Origin: Dokdonia sinensis
Lineage (GTDB): Bacteria > Bacteroidota > Bacteroidia > Flavobacteriales > Flavobacteriaceae
Direction of reading: 5' to 3'
Assembly: GCF_003688895.1 (NCBI RefSeq)
Contig: NZ_REFV01000002.1
Span: forward strand, 186,001 to 250,000
Length of the DNA: 64,000 nucleotides
Shown: positions 43,009 to 50,655 of the stretch, piece by piece
How the letters are laid out: each line of letters begins with the position of its first letter
Numbering within the stretch: position 1 is the first letter of the stretch
Program-made: the position numbers and the translations under genes
The notes under the pieces: model-generated
The model's database searches: none
Told to the model about the DNA's origin: nothing
Seen by the model: only the letters and a program-made list of their open reading frames with translations

Positions 43009-43776
43009 CTACTTCTCAAACTCCTTTAACTCAAATCCAGATTCCTCATTATAAACGCCATAAGTAAAATGGGTAATCCAGTCACCCAGATTGTAGTAGG
43101 TTGAGTTCTCGCCCACTTTTATGGTCATAGGAAGATGCCGGTGGCCAAAGACAAAATAGTCAAAGTGTTCTTTTTCTAGCTTACGCTTTGCATACGTAGC
43201 GAGCCATTCATTTTCCTCACCTAGAAAAATATGGTCATCATTCCCAGAAATGAGCTTGTTCTTAACGGAGAAATACTGAGCGATTTTCATCCCAATATCT
43301 GGATGCCCCCACCGGAAAAGCCATTGAAAAAACCTTCCGCGGAATACTTTTTTCATACGCTTATATCCCTTGTCTCCGGGACCAAGACCATCGCCGTGAC
43401 CTAAGAAAAACTTCTTGTCATTTATGGTAAAAACTTCTGGGTCGTGAAAGACGGGAATGCCCAGCTCATCTTCAAAATAGCCATTCATCCACAGGTCGTG
43501 GTTGCCTACAAAAAAGTAAATCTCAATGCCCTCGTCACGCATTTCGGCGAGTTTGCCTAGGGTGCGTACGAAACCCTTTGGTACCACGGTGCGATACTCA
43601 AACCAAAAGTCAAAAAGATCTCCCATCAAGAAAATGGCCTGCGCATCTTTGCGAGCCATTTCTAGCCAGCGCAGGAACTTGCGCTCGCGAGGACGGCTCT
43701 CATTAATCGTGGGAGCGCCCAAGTGATTGTCACTCGAGAAATAAATTTTCTTGCCTTTAGGTAGCGTAACGTTCAT
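43009..43776 (-). CDS. lpxH: UDP-2,3-diacylglucosamine diphosphatase (LpxH-like)
   Basis: The 255-residue metallophosphoesterase has the five motifs of the LpxH family: SSDNHLGAP (motif with Asp, here Asn-His variant), MGDLFDFWFEY, FVGNHDLWM, GHGDGLGPG and FGHRHLPM. LpxH removes UMP from UDP-2,3-diacyl-glucosamine in lipid A synthesis. In the first motif the usual D-x-H is S-D-N-H, so Asp is still present. Its start abuts the queD stop codon, so the two genes form an operon although their pathways are unrelated. Confidence 0.88.
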   Translation of the reverse strand: MNVTLPKGKKIYFSSDNHLGAPTINESRPRERKFLRWLEMARKDAQAIFLMGDLFDFWFEYRTVVPKGFVRTLGKLAEMRDEGIEIYFFVGNHDLWMNGYFEDELGIPVFHDPEVFTINDKKFFLGHGDGLGPGDKGYKRMKKVFRGRFFQWLFRWGHPDIGMKIAQYFSVKNKLISGNDDHIFLGEENEWLATYAKRKLEKEHFDYFVFGHRHLPMTIKVGENSTYYNLGDWITHFTYGVYNEESGFELKEFEK

Positions 43777-44229
43777 TTATGAATTATCACTTGCAAACCA
43801 CTCTGCATAGCTCGTTGCCGTTTCTGATAGGCGCAAGGAGTGCAATTGTATGTTTTCTGGAAGTAGCGCTTTAATTTTAGACGCAAAGTCTATGACCATC
43901 ATCTCACTCGTGGGCTGGTAATCTACCAGAAGGACAGAGTGACCGCGGTCTGAGAGTTCTTTAGCCAGCTCTACGTGTGGCGTATTTTTATTAAAAACAG
44001 TCGCGTGGTCAAATACGTTTACAATCTCTCGATTTACAATTTTCTTCAAATCGCTAAAATCGATAACCATCCCATATTTCACATTATCTGTATCACTTAT
44101 GGGTGTTCCAATTACGGTCACGTTGAGTTTGTAACTATGCCCGTGCACATTACGGCATTTCCCGTCATAACCGTACAGCGCGTGTCCGGTCTCAAATGTA
44201 AACTGTTTTGTAATGCGAATTTTTGACAT
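43777..44229 (-). CDS. queD: 6-carboxytetrahydropterin synthase/6-pyruvoyl-tetrahydropterin synthase homologue
   Basis: Start set at MSKIRITKQFTFETGHALYGYDG; the frame runs 19 codons further, but those codons overlap a palindrome repeat copy (giving TFRES) and are unlike the family. The 150-residue enzyme carries the zinc ligands His of TGHAL and HGHSY, the catalytic Cys in GKCRNVHGH, and DHATVFN. It makes 6-carboxytetrahydropterin for queuosine synthesis or is a pterin-synthase relative. No other queuosine genes are in the window. Confidence 0.9.
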   Translation of the reverse strand: MSKIRITKQFTFETGHALYGYDGKCRNVHGHSYKLNVTVIGTPISDTDNVKYGMVIDFSDLKKIVNREIVNVFDHATVFNKNTPHVELAKELSDRGHSVLLVDYQPTSEMMVIDFASKIKALLPENIQLHSLRLSETATSYAEWFASDNS

Positions 44230-44264
44230 TGGTTTGATGCTTTGTTGAGGTTTTGTATGAATTC

Positions 44265-44279
44265 CGCTTTCGCGAAAGG
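44265..44279. repeat. Iterated palindrome, copy 12 (imperfect, upstream of queD)
   Basis: CGCTTTCGCGAAAGG keeps the CTTTCGCGAAAG centre, but the outer right C is G. It lies 36 bases upstream of the queD start, in its leader. Confidence 0.75.
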
Positions 44280-44296
44280 TTCCCATTAAACCATAA

Positions 44297-44392
44297 CTAT
44301 TTTCTGAACTTCTTATACAAAACTACGACAATCAGTATGATTCCCAGTAAAAGGAAAAGGCCGTTGCCAGAGATGAATTTCATTATGTCCAT
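44297..44392 (-). CDS. 31-residue membrane peptide
   Basis: ATG at 44392 to TAG at 44297 encodes a 31-residue peptide: MDIMKFISGNG, a single hydrophobic helix (LFLLLGIILIVVVLY) and a basic tail KKFRK. This is a textbook tiny membrane protein, positive-inside. It sits between queD and the 65-residue membrane gene on the same strand. The function is unknown, but the two neighbours may form a unit. Confidence 0.55.
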   Translation of the reverse strand: MDIMKFISGNGLFLLLGIILIVVVLYKKFRK

Positions 44393-44413
44393 AAGAGTTA
44401 TTACTTTTTTAAA

Positions 44414-44611
44414 TTAATCAAAAATTGAAATTAGTCCTTTGATAATAAAACCAAAACCGATAATTATAAGTGTACTGGCTAGAACGAAGGATTCTGTAAA
44501 AAATGATTTTTGCAAATACTGATCTTTTCGTAGAGCCTTATATCTTTTGCCTTCTTCTAAAAACAGCCAAATTCCTGAGGTAATTAGGACGATACCAAAA
44601 ACAACTTTCAT
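44414..44611 (-). CDS. Small membrane protein with two helices
   Basis: The 65-residue protein has two hydrophobic stretches, residues 1-18 (MKVVFGIVLITSGIWLFL) and 41-63, separated by a charged turn (EEGKRYKALRKDQYLQKS). No family recognised. The gene ends 21 bases before the 31-residue peptide gene and starts 5 bases after trpS, so the three could be one transcript. Confidence 0.6.
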   Translation of the reverse strand: MKVVFGIVLITSGIWLFLEEGKRYKALRKDQYLQKSFFTESFVLASTLIIIGFGFIIKGLISIFD

Positions 44612-44616
44612 TACGC

Positions 44617-45588
44617 TTAATACCCCACAACTTTCCTAACTCTCCCCAAAATCTCGTCAGCCACTGCAGTAGCTTTTCCAGCTCCTATTGCCAGCGCATC
44701 GTCTATCTCGTTGGGGTTTTCCATATAGTATTGGTATTTCTCACGTTGTACGGCATACTTTTCTATGATTACTTCGTACACCGCCTGCTTTGCGTGGCCG
44801 TAGCCAAAATCTGGGCGGGCGTAGCTTTCGCGTAAGCGGGATACTTGTTCTGGAGTGGCTAGTAGCTTATATAAGTTAAAGACGTTGCAACCTTCTGTCT
44901 CCATAGGTTCTTCCATTGGGGTGCTGTCCGTTTTTATGCCCATAATCTGTTTGCGCAATTTTTTATCTGGAAGGAAAATGTCAATGATGTTTCCTTTGGA
45001 TTTGGACATTTTGGCTCCGTCCGTTCCGGGAATATACATGGTCTCCTCGTTATGACTCGCTTCGGGAAGTACAAATACCTCACTTTTTGTCGCCGCGTGA
45101 AAACGGCTGGCCACATCGCGCGTCATTTCTATATGTTGCGCTTGGTCTTTTCCTACGGGAACAATTTGAGCATCATATAATAAGATGTCTGCAGCCATAA
45201 GCATCGGGTAGGAGAACAGTCCTGCGTTTACATCTTCCAATCTATCTGCCTTGTCTTTAAAACTATGGGCTAGCGTTAGCCTTTGATACGGGAAGAAACA
45301 GCTCAAATACCAGGACAACTCCGTCACTTGGGGGATGTCGCTCTGACGGTAGAAAACCGTTTTGTTCACATCTAGCCCAAAAGCGAGCCACGTTGCAGCC
45401 GTGCTATATGTATTGTGGCGCAACTGGTCGCCATCTTTTATTTGGGTAAGAGAATGCATATCTGCAATAAAAAGAAACGACTCGTTTGCAGGGTCATTTG
45501 CCATGTGTATTGCAGGAATTATGGCTCCTAGTAAATTTCCTAAATGTGGTGTTCCGGTGCTTTGTACACCTGTAAGTATTCTAGACAT
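44617..45588 (-). CDS. trpS: Tryptophanyl-tRNA synthetase
   Basis: The 323-residue class I synthetase shows the HIGH-like motif TGTPHLGNLLGA (about 11-22) and the KMSKS loop AKMSKSKGN (about 192-200). Its length is standard for the bacterial enzyme. An imperfect palindrome word (GCTTTCGCGTAAGCGG at 44824-44839) encodes RLRESYARP, a decayed copy. The TAACTTTG-like box at 45605-45612 on the minus strand lies 17 bases before the start and could be its -7 element. Confidence 0.96.
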   Translation of the reverse strand: MSRILTGVQSTGTPHLGNLLGAIIPAIHMANDPANESFLFIADMHSLTQIKDGDQLRHNTYSTAATWLAFGLDVNKTVFYRQSDIPQVTELSWYLSCFFPYQRLTLAHSFKDKADRLEDVNAGLFSYPMLMAADILLYDAQIVPVGKDQAQHIEMTRDVASRFHAATKSEVFVLPEASHNEETMYIPGTDGAKMSKSKGNIIDIFLPDKKLRKQIMGIKTDSTPMEEPMETEGCNVFNLYKLLATPEQVSRLRESYARPDFGYGHAKQAVYEVIIEKYAVQREKYQYYMENPNEIDDALAIGAGKATAVADEILGRVRKVVGY

Positions 45589-45604
45589 AAAAAAAAGTAA
45601 AAAG

Positions 45605-45612
45605 CAAAGTTA
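45605..45612 (-). promoter_or_regulatory. Candidate -7 box (TAACTTTG) of trpS
   Basis: The minus strand reads TAACTTTG, 17 bases before the trpS start codon. The divergent plsC gene starts 47 bases away and has its own TATTTTTG box at 45646-45653, so the two promoters share about 70 bases. Confidence 0.4.
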
Positions 45613-45658
45613 CCGTTTTCTGCGCATTGGCTTGAGACAATTCCCTATTTTTGGTGGG

Positions 45659-46396
45659 ATGAGTATTCTAAAGAAAGTTGCGGTTGCCTTGTGGAAGGTG
45701 TGGTTTTACATCCTCATTTTTGTGATGATTATCATACTATTCCCGTTTCTCGTTATTGGGATTTTGAAGGAATCCTGGTACCCGCTGTATTTTAGGTGTA
45801 CGCAAATCTGGGCACGCGTCATAATGCTTGGGATGGGTTTTTACCCTAAGGTCGTGCGCGATGAAAAATTTGTGAGAGGCAAGAGTTACATGCTGGTGTC
45901 TAATCACACATCGATGACGGATATAATGATGATGTTGCACGTGGCTAAAAATCCATTTGTATTTGTAGGTAAAGCGGAACTTGCAAAACTTCCATTGTTT
46001 GGGTTTTTCTATAAGCGTACTTGTATTCTGGTCGATAGAGGAAACGCTCGTAGTCGCAAGGAGGTTTTTGACCAAGCGCAACGTAGGCTGTCACAGGGAA
46101 TGAGCATCTGTATATTTCCTGAGGGTGGCGTTCCTAATGATTTGTCCCTAGTGCTTGATACCTTTAAAGATGGTGCTTTTAGACTTGCCATAGACCATCA
46201 GATTCCTATAGTTCCTATTACCTTTTACGATAATAAGGAGCGATTTCCTTATTTCTTTTTTAAAGGAAGTCCTGGGAAGATGCGTGCGCGAGTGCACAAT
46301 TTTATCCAAACTTTAGGTCTAACTCAGGATGATAAGAGAGCATTGAGAGACAATACCCGGGAGGTTATTTTAGGGGAGTTAGAGAAGAGGGATTGA
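45659..46396 (+). CDS. plsC: 1-acyl-sn-glycerol-3-phosphate acyltransferase
   Basis: I start at MSILKKVAVALWKVWF; the frame is open 99 codons upstream, but that part is the reverse of trpS. The 245-residue enzyme has N-terminal membrane segments, the catalytic SNHTSMTD (NHxxxxD, motif I), KLPLFGFFYKRTCILVDRG, FPEGGVPN (motif III) and a C-terminal VPITFY. It puts the second acyl chain on lysophosphatidate. A TATTTTTG word at 45646-45653 ends only five bases before the ATG, so either the message is nearly leaderless or the real promoter lies elsewhere. Confidence 0.92.
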   Translation: MSILKKVAVALWKVWFYILIFVMIIILFPFLVIGILKESWYPLYFRCTQIWARVIMLGMGFYPKVVRDEKFVRGKSYMLVSNHTSMTDIMMMLHVAKNPFVFVGKAELAKLPLFGFFYKRTCILVDRGNARSRKEVFDQAQRRLSQGMSICIFPEGGVPNDLSLVLDTFKDGAFRLAIDHQIPIVPITFYDNKERFPYFFFKGSPGKMRARVHNFIQTLGLTQDDKRALRDNTREVILGELEKRD

Positions 46397-46440
46397 TTTT
46401 CTAGCTATAAAGTGATAGAAAAAAAATATTTATGGGAGTT

Positions 46441-46456
46441 CGCTTTCGCGAAAGCG
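46441..46456. repeat. Iterated palindrome, copy 13 (intergenic)
   Basis: Full 16-bp palindrome between the convergent plsC and anti-sigma barrel genes. Confidence 0.9.
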
Positions 46457-46552
46457 TAATAAACAGACCCCAATAGACGAGTGTCTTTCCTAAGCAAAGA
46501 TAAATTGCTGAGCCACTATTTGTTGAAAAAGAGATATTTGCATTCGCAGGCA

Positions 46553-46585
46553 TAAAAAAAAGGCTCCGAACCACCAGAGCCTTTC
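46553..46585 (-). terminator. Terminator of the sigma/anti-sigma barrel operon
   Basis: On the minus strand AAAGGCTC...GAGCCTTT (stem with a 10-base loop) is followed by a run of seven T. It lies 65 bases after the barrel gene's stop. Confidence 0.8.
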
Positions 46586-46649
46586 GTCATCATTGCAAGC
46601 GCAATAACTAACCTAACCAACTAAAAAAATTAACCTAACTTAAAATCGT

Positions 46650-48179
46650 TTAGAAGCGATAACTCACTCCTGTATATAGCCCTATATAGTAAGGCTTAAA
46701 ATCTGCCGCAGCACCTTCAAATGCGTTGAGCTGATATTTAAGCGTGGGTTCTACATTTACTTTTACTTTATCTGTAACCTTGTAATTTACGCCCACTCCT
46801 ACGTTCGTGGTAAAACTCACATCATTAAGACTGTTTGACTCTCCTATCGGCGTGCGTAATCCTTCTTGCGACTCTATAGCAATTTCATTGTCATTAAGAA
46901 AGAGTGTACTCATCCCACCTATGACCTCTATGCCAAGTCTCTTGTCTGAAATAGTATAAACTGCTTCCACGGGTACTTCAATATAGCCCACAGACTGCTG
47001 GAGCGAGCCATTGGACACGCTCGTGCCTCCTTGAAAGTTATCGGCTTCTATGCTTGAGAGTTCGTCAGTAGTGTTAACTCGATCAGTAACACTTAGAAAA
47101 CGAGCATTATCATTATAATCTACTCCAGAAAGTAGGGTGGCGCTTATGTCTGGCGTAAATGAAATATCGTTTGTCCCATAGCTTAAATCTACGTTACTCA
47201 CTCCGGTACGTACTTTGAACTTCTTATTCACAGCATAACTTACTTGGACACCATAACTTAAGTTTACATCGCCGCTCTTTCCATTATCCTTAAATTTAGG
47301 ATCAATACCCGACCCCCCAAAATCTCCGTAATACACAGGAGCAGCTACAGCTCCTACATCCCAACGTTTGTTATTAGGAGTGTCAACGTTTATTGTTATC
47401 GCTTCATCTAGTTTGTTTTCTTCTATTTCTTGGGCAACGTCAATCAACGATTTTCCCTCGTCGCCTTTTACTTCCTCACTATTGTTTTGAGCGATTGTAG
47501 TTGTCTCGCCTTTTTGAGGTGTTGTGATGTTGGGGTTAGTTACGCGGTTATTATTTGCATCTTCAGACTTATTAGAGAGCACATTTTCCTCATTTATAGA
47601 TGTATTATCGGTAAAAACAACAGCGGTATTTGAGTTTAAATTACCAGACGTTCTAGTATTGTTTTTTTGGTCAGGGGAATCATTATTAACCTTACTTGCG
47701 TATTGACTTGTAACTATGCTATTGTTTTGAGAACTATTATTGCTTGTAGTCCTATTGCGTTGTTCAGATTTTTGTGCTTTAGTGTCAGTATTTACACCTG
47801 CAATGTTATCAGTTGTTACAAAGTTGTTTTTTTGTTGCGTATTGGCATTTTTTTCTTTCTCATTACTTTGTTCTTGCGCAACTTGCTCTTCGGTATTTGA
47901 GAAATTCTTATCTTCGTTCTCCTTTGCAGCATTCTCGGTAGTCGTGTCTACGATCGTAGATTCACCTTCGGTAGGATTAAATAATAGGCTCCCTAGTCCG
48001 ATTAGGAGTGCGAGGGCTGCGGCTATACCACCTAGGCGCCACCATAAGGGAACGACTTTTCTATTTTCCTTTTCTGCTTTTGCAAGAGCAATTTTCTCCC
48101 AAACCGCATCACTAGGTTGCGCTTCAAAGTTTTTAAATTTCTCCTGAAACAGACGATCTATATTTTTTTTCTCCTTCAT
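46650..48179 (-). CDS. Anti-sigma-like membrane protein fused to an outer-membrane beta-barrel
   Basis: The 509-residue product has a short cytosolic N-terminus (MKEKKNIDRLFQEKFKNFEAQPSDAVWEKI...) as in flavobacterial anti-sigma-like proteins, one membrane helix (about 47-67), then about 190 residues of low-complexity Asn/Thr/Glu/Gln-rich linker (70-260). The C-terminal 235 residues show alternating beta strands (VNLSYGVQVSYAVNKKFKVRTG) and end in Phe (YTGVSYRF), as outer-membrane barrels do. This topology links the sigma factor in the cytosol with the outer membrane. It overlaps the ECF gene by four bases (ATGA), so both are made together. Confidence 0.8.
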   Translation of the reverse strand: MKEKKNIDRLFQEKFKNFEAQPSDAVWEKIALAKAEKENRKVVPLWWRLGGIAAALALLIGLGSLLFNPTEGESTIVDTTTENAAKENEDKNFSNTEEQVAQEQSNEKEKNANTQQKNNFVTTDNIAGVNTDTKAQKSEQRNRTTSNNSSQNNSIVTSQYASKVNNDSPDQKNNTRTSGNLNSNTAVVFTDNTSINEENVLSNKSEDANNNRVTNPNITTPQKGETTTIAQNNSEEVKGDEGKSLIDVAQEIEENKLDEAITINVDTPNNKRWDVGAVAAPVYYGDFGGSGIDPKFKDNGKSGDVNLSYGVQVSYAVNKKFKVRTGVSNVDLSYGTNDISFTPDISATLLSGVDYNDNARFLSVTDRVNTTDELSSIEADNFQGGTSVSNGSLQQSVGYIEVPVEAVYTISDKRLGIEVIGGMSTLFLNDNEIAIESQEGLRTPIGESNSLNDVSFTTNVGVGVNYKVTDKVKVNVEPTLKYQLNAFEGAAADFKPYYIGLYTGVSYRF

Positions 48180-48724
48180 CGTGTCTGCATTTGTCGCAGA
48201 GGCTGAACGTTCATTGCCTCTATTTTATCTTTTAATATGTTTCTAGCACGTGCTAAGTTAGACTTAGAAGTGCCATCTGAAATATTGAGCATACTCGCTA
48301 CTTCCTTGTGAGAATAACCGTCAAGCACGTAAAGATTAAAAACCAACCTGTACCGATCTGGTAATTCTTGAATGATTCGAAGTAAAAAATCGAGAGGGAT
48401 GTTAGTTTCATCTACTTCGACCTCTACTTCTTGTATCGCTTCCTCATTTATGATACCTAAAACCGATTGCTTGCGATAGCGTTGCAAAGCCGTGTTTATG
48501 GCAATTCTCTTGAGCCAACCCTCAAAAGAACCTTTTCCCTTGAACTGACCTATTTTGTCAAAAATCACAATAAAAGCATCCTGCAGCGTGTCCTCGGCGT
48601 CTGCATAATTAGGAGAATACTTAAGACAAACTGAAAAAAGTTTACTGGCATATCGCTTGTAAAGTTCTTCTTGAGCCTTTGCATTCTTCTTTTTACAATT
48701 CGTAATGAGTTCTTCTTGACTCAC
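48176..48724 (-). CDS. ECF-type RNA polymerase sigma factor
   Basis: The 182-residue protein has sigma region 2 (about 12-80: YKRYASKLFSVCLKYSPNYADAEDTLQDAFIVIFDKIGQFKGKGSFEGWLKRIAINTALQRYRK) and sigma region 4 (about 112-165: LPDRYRLVFNLYVLDGYSHKEVASMLNISDGTSKSNLARAR). It lacks regions 1 and 3, as group IV sigma factors do. Its stop codon overlaps the start of the anti-sigma barrel gene, so that protein is the likely regulator. Confidence 0.93.
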   Translation of the reverse strand: MSQEELITNCKKKNAKAQEELYKRYASKLFSVCLKYSPNYADAEDTLQDAFIVIFDKIGQFKGKGSFEGWLKRIAINTALQRYRKQSVLGIINEEAIQEVEVEVDETNIPLDFLLRIIQELPDRYRLVFNLYVLDGYSHKEVASMLNISDGTSKSNLARARNILKDKIEAMNVQPLRQMQTR

Positions 48725-48746
48725 ACAGGGCTTTTATAGGTTAGGC

Positions 48747-49163
48747 CTATTCTTCTTCTATAGGCACTTCAATATCTAAAAATTGTTGCTCTCCATCAGC
48801 ATCATCTCCTTGAAAAAATCTTAAAACGACTGTTCCGGTCGCTTCTGGTCTAAAGATAAAGGGAACGACACGATCTTCTTCATCTGGATCGACACACTGA
48901 TCTCCACCCTCTAATACACGTGTTACAACTGCGATCTTGCGAGTATTTCCTTCTCTTTCAAATTCGAAACCTTGGAAGCTATGGCAAATGGAAGGGCGTG
49001 CAAATCTTACCACAAGGGTGTCTGCTTGGTTCAAAATAAATTTTTCAGGAACGTTTTCTACACTAGCGGTAGGTACAAGTTCAAAGAAAAACATCTGGGC
49101 ATCATCATCACTACAACTCATAGCAACAAACGCCAAAACTAAAACTATTAAAATCTTTTTCAT
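48747..49163 (-). CDS. Small lipoprotein with Ig-like chain
   Basis: A 138-residue lipoprotein: signal MKKILIVLVLAFVAMSCSDDD (lipobox AMSC, Cys17), then a beta-type chain that keeps two Cys (PSICHSF, GGDQCVDP) which may form a disulfide. It is acidic overall and ends EVPIEEE. No named family. It lies 23 bases upstream of the ECF sigma gene in the same direction and could be part of that operon. Confidence 0.7.
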   Translation of the reverse strand: MKKILIVLVLAFVAMSCSDDDAQMFFFELVPTASVENVPEKFILNQADTLVVRFARPSICHSFQGFEFEREGNTRKIAVVTRVLEGGDQCVDPDEEDRVVPFIFRPEATGTVVLRFFQGDDADGEQQFLDIEVPIEEE

Positions 49164-49230
49164 CTTTTACGTATCTAGGGTAATACACACTATAGATACG
49201 TTGTAAAGTAAAAGGTTGCGTCTTAAATGA

Positions 49231-49261
49231 AAAAACCTCCTGAAAAAATCAGAAGGTTTTT
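49231..49261. terminator. Terminator between recA and the lipoprotein gene
   Basis: AAAAACCTCCTGA-loop-TCAGAAGGTTTTT forms a stem with one mismatch and A/T-runs on both sides. It ends the recA transcript on the minus strand. Confidence 0.8.
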
Positions 49262-49286
49262 GATATAATTTATCTTGAATTCAAGA

Positions 49287-50294
49287 TTATTCTTGTGAGC
49301 TTTTAATTGCCGCGTGTATTTTAGTCTCGAGTTCTTCCATAAGATCTGGATTATCGAGTAAGAGTGCTTTTACAGCGTCCCTGCCTTGTCCCAGCTTCGT
49401 GTCTTGATAGCTGAACCAAGACCCTGCTTTCTTAACAATCTCATAGTTTACACCTATGTCTATAATCTCGCCTACTTTTGAGACACCCTCGCCATACATA
49501 ATGTCAAACTCGGCCGTTTTAAATGGTGGTGCAACTTTATTTTTGACAACTTTTACACGGGTTTTATTCCCCATTACGTTTGCATTGCTATCCTTTATCT
49601 GGGTGGAGCGACGTATGTCAAGTCGCACAGAGGCATAAAATTTAAGCGCATTTCCTCCAGTAGTAGTTTCTGGATTCCCGAACATAACTCCAATCTTCTC
49701 ACGAAGTTGGTTAATGAAGATTACGGTACAATTTGTTTTACTTATCGACCCTGTGAGTTTACGCAACGCTTGTGACATTAATCTCGCGTGCAATCCCATT
49801 TTTGAATCTCCCATCTCGCCTTCAATTTCACTTTTAGGCGTAAGTGCGGCAACCGAGTCAATGACGACAATATCAATTGCGCCAGAGCGTATTAAGTTAT
49901 CTGTAATTTCTAAGGCCTGCTCACCATTATCTGGTTGTGAGATAATGAGGTTATCTATATCTACTCCTAGTTTTTCTGCATAAAAGCGATCAAAGGCGTG
50001 CTCGGCATCAATAAATGCTGCGATTCCACCTGCTTTTTGAGCCTCGGCAATTGCGTGTAGGGTTAGGGTGGTTTTACCAGAAGATTCTGGTCCGTATATT
50101 TCGATCACGCGACCACGAGGATAACCGCCTACTCCTAAAGCAACATCTAGTCCGAGCGAACCCGTCGGTATAGACTCTACATCGACAATTGCCTGGTCTC
50201 CCATCTTCATTACGGCGCCTTTGCCGTAAGTCTTGTCCATTTTGTCCAGGGTAAGTTTTAGTGCTTTTAGTTTTGCATCTTTCTCGCTGCTCAT
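49287..50294 (-). CDS. recA: Recombinase RecA
   Basis: The 335-residue RecA starts at [26 protein letters not shown] (the frame extends 14 codons upstream without family likeness). Walker A is GPESSGKTT (about 66-74), Walker B is [10 protein letters not shown], and the L2 loop [28 protein letters not shown] is intact. It promotes strand exchange and LexA-type self-cleavage. The upstream region holds a palindrome copy and the structured stretch described below. No LexA box is recognised. Confidence 0.98.
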   Translation of the reverse strand: MSSEKDAKLKALKLTLDKMDKTYGKGAVMKMGDQAIVDVESIPTGSLGLDVALGVGGYPRGRVIEIYGPESSGKTTLTLHAIAEAQKAGGIAAFIDAEHAFDRFYAEKLGVDIDNLIISQPDNGEQALEITDNLIRSGAIDIVVIDSVAALTPKSEIEGEMGDSKMGLHARLMSQALRKLTGSISKTNCTVIFINQLREKIGVMFGNPETTTGGNALKFYASVRLDIRRSTQIKDSNANVMGNKTRVKVVKNKVAPPFKTAEFDIMYGEGVSKVGEIIDIGVNYEIVKKAGSWFSYQDTKLGQGRDAVKALLLDNPDLMEELETKIHAAIKSSQE

Positions 50295-50347
50295 AGCTTC
50301 TTCATTTTTTATAAGTGGAACGTAAAAATAAAACAAGTATAGGAGTA

Positions 50348-50363
50348 CGCTTTCGCGAAAGCG
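50348..50363. repeat. Iterated palindrome, copy 14 (upstream of recA)
   Basis: Full 16-bp palindrome 53 bases upstream of the recA start codon, so it may lie within the recA leader. Confidence 0.9.
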
Positions 50364-50400
50364 GAATACTTTTTAACAAATTAAATTGTCAAATAACCTC

Positions 50401-50635
50401 ACGAACAACGCAACCTTATGGCCTAATCCACATCTACTCCTAAAGGAGTATTAACCGAATCTTATTTTTATGAACGTATTGGTATTCCCAAGTGCGCCTT
50501 TGAGAAGCTCTTTTATTCTGAGCTGGCGCAAGTTAGAGAGCGGCTAGCTTGTTTTAAACGACACTTAAAACAAGTATAACTATGAATTAGCCGTTCAAAA
50601 AAATGCCCGCAACACGATGTTCCGGGCATTTTTTG
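50401..50635. ncRNA. Structured non-coding region between recA and the haloperoxidase-like gene
   Basis: About 235 bases without a credible gene contain four clear stems. TACTCC-TAAA-GGAGTA is at 50435-50450. GCGCC...GGCGC (50494-50529) encloses AGCTC/GAGCT. CGGCTA...TAGCCG (50541-50593) encloses a perfect 10-bp stem CTTGTTTTAA/TTAAAACAAG with loop ACGACAC (50548-50574). A terminator-like AAATGCCCG/CGGGCATTT with T-run closes it at 50601-50635. This fits a small RNA on the plus strand, running away from recA, but the strand is not certain. The terminator could instead serve the minus-strand gene at 50656. It does not look like tmRNA, RNase P or SRP RNA. Confidence 0.5.
50601..50635. terminator. 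Bidirectional terminator
   Basis: AAATGCCCG...CGGGCATTT, a 9-bp perfect stem with a 13-base loop and A/T runs on both sides. It ends the haloperoxidase-like gene on the minus strand and would also end a plus-strand RNA from 50400. Confidence 0.85.
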
Positions 50636-50655
50636 TTTCAATATGAATAATAAAA

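Noticed and set aside
44230-44286. 19-codon upstream extension of queD
   Set aside because: It is read through an imperfect palindrome copy (TFRES) and lies before the family's normal start.
45362-45658. N-terminal extension of the plsC frame
   Set aside because: It is antisense to trpS and has no likeness to the acyltransferase family.
47740-48147. 135-residue plus-strand frame opposite the anti-sigma barrel gene
   Set aside because: It is antisense to the low-complexity linker and mirrors its codon bias; no independent coding signal.
50470-50547. Short frame MNVLVFPSAPLRSS... in the recA upstream region
   Set aside because: It coincides with strongly paired stems and lacks any protein-like conservation clue; an RNA is likelier.
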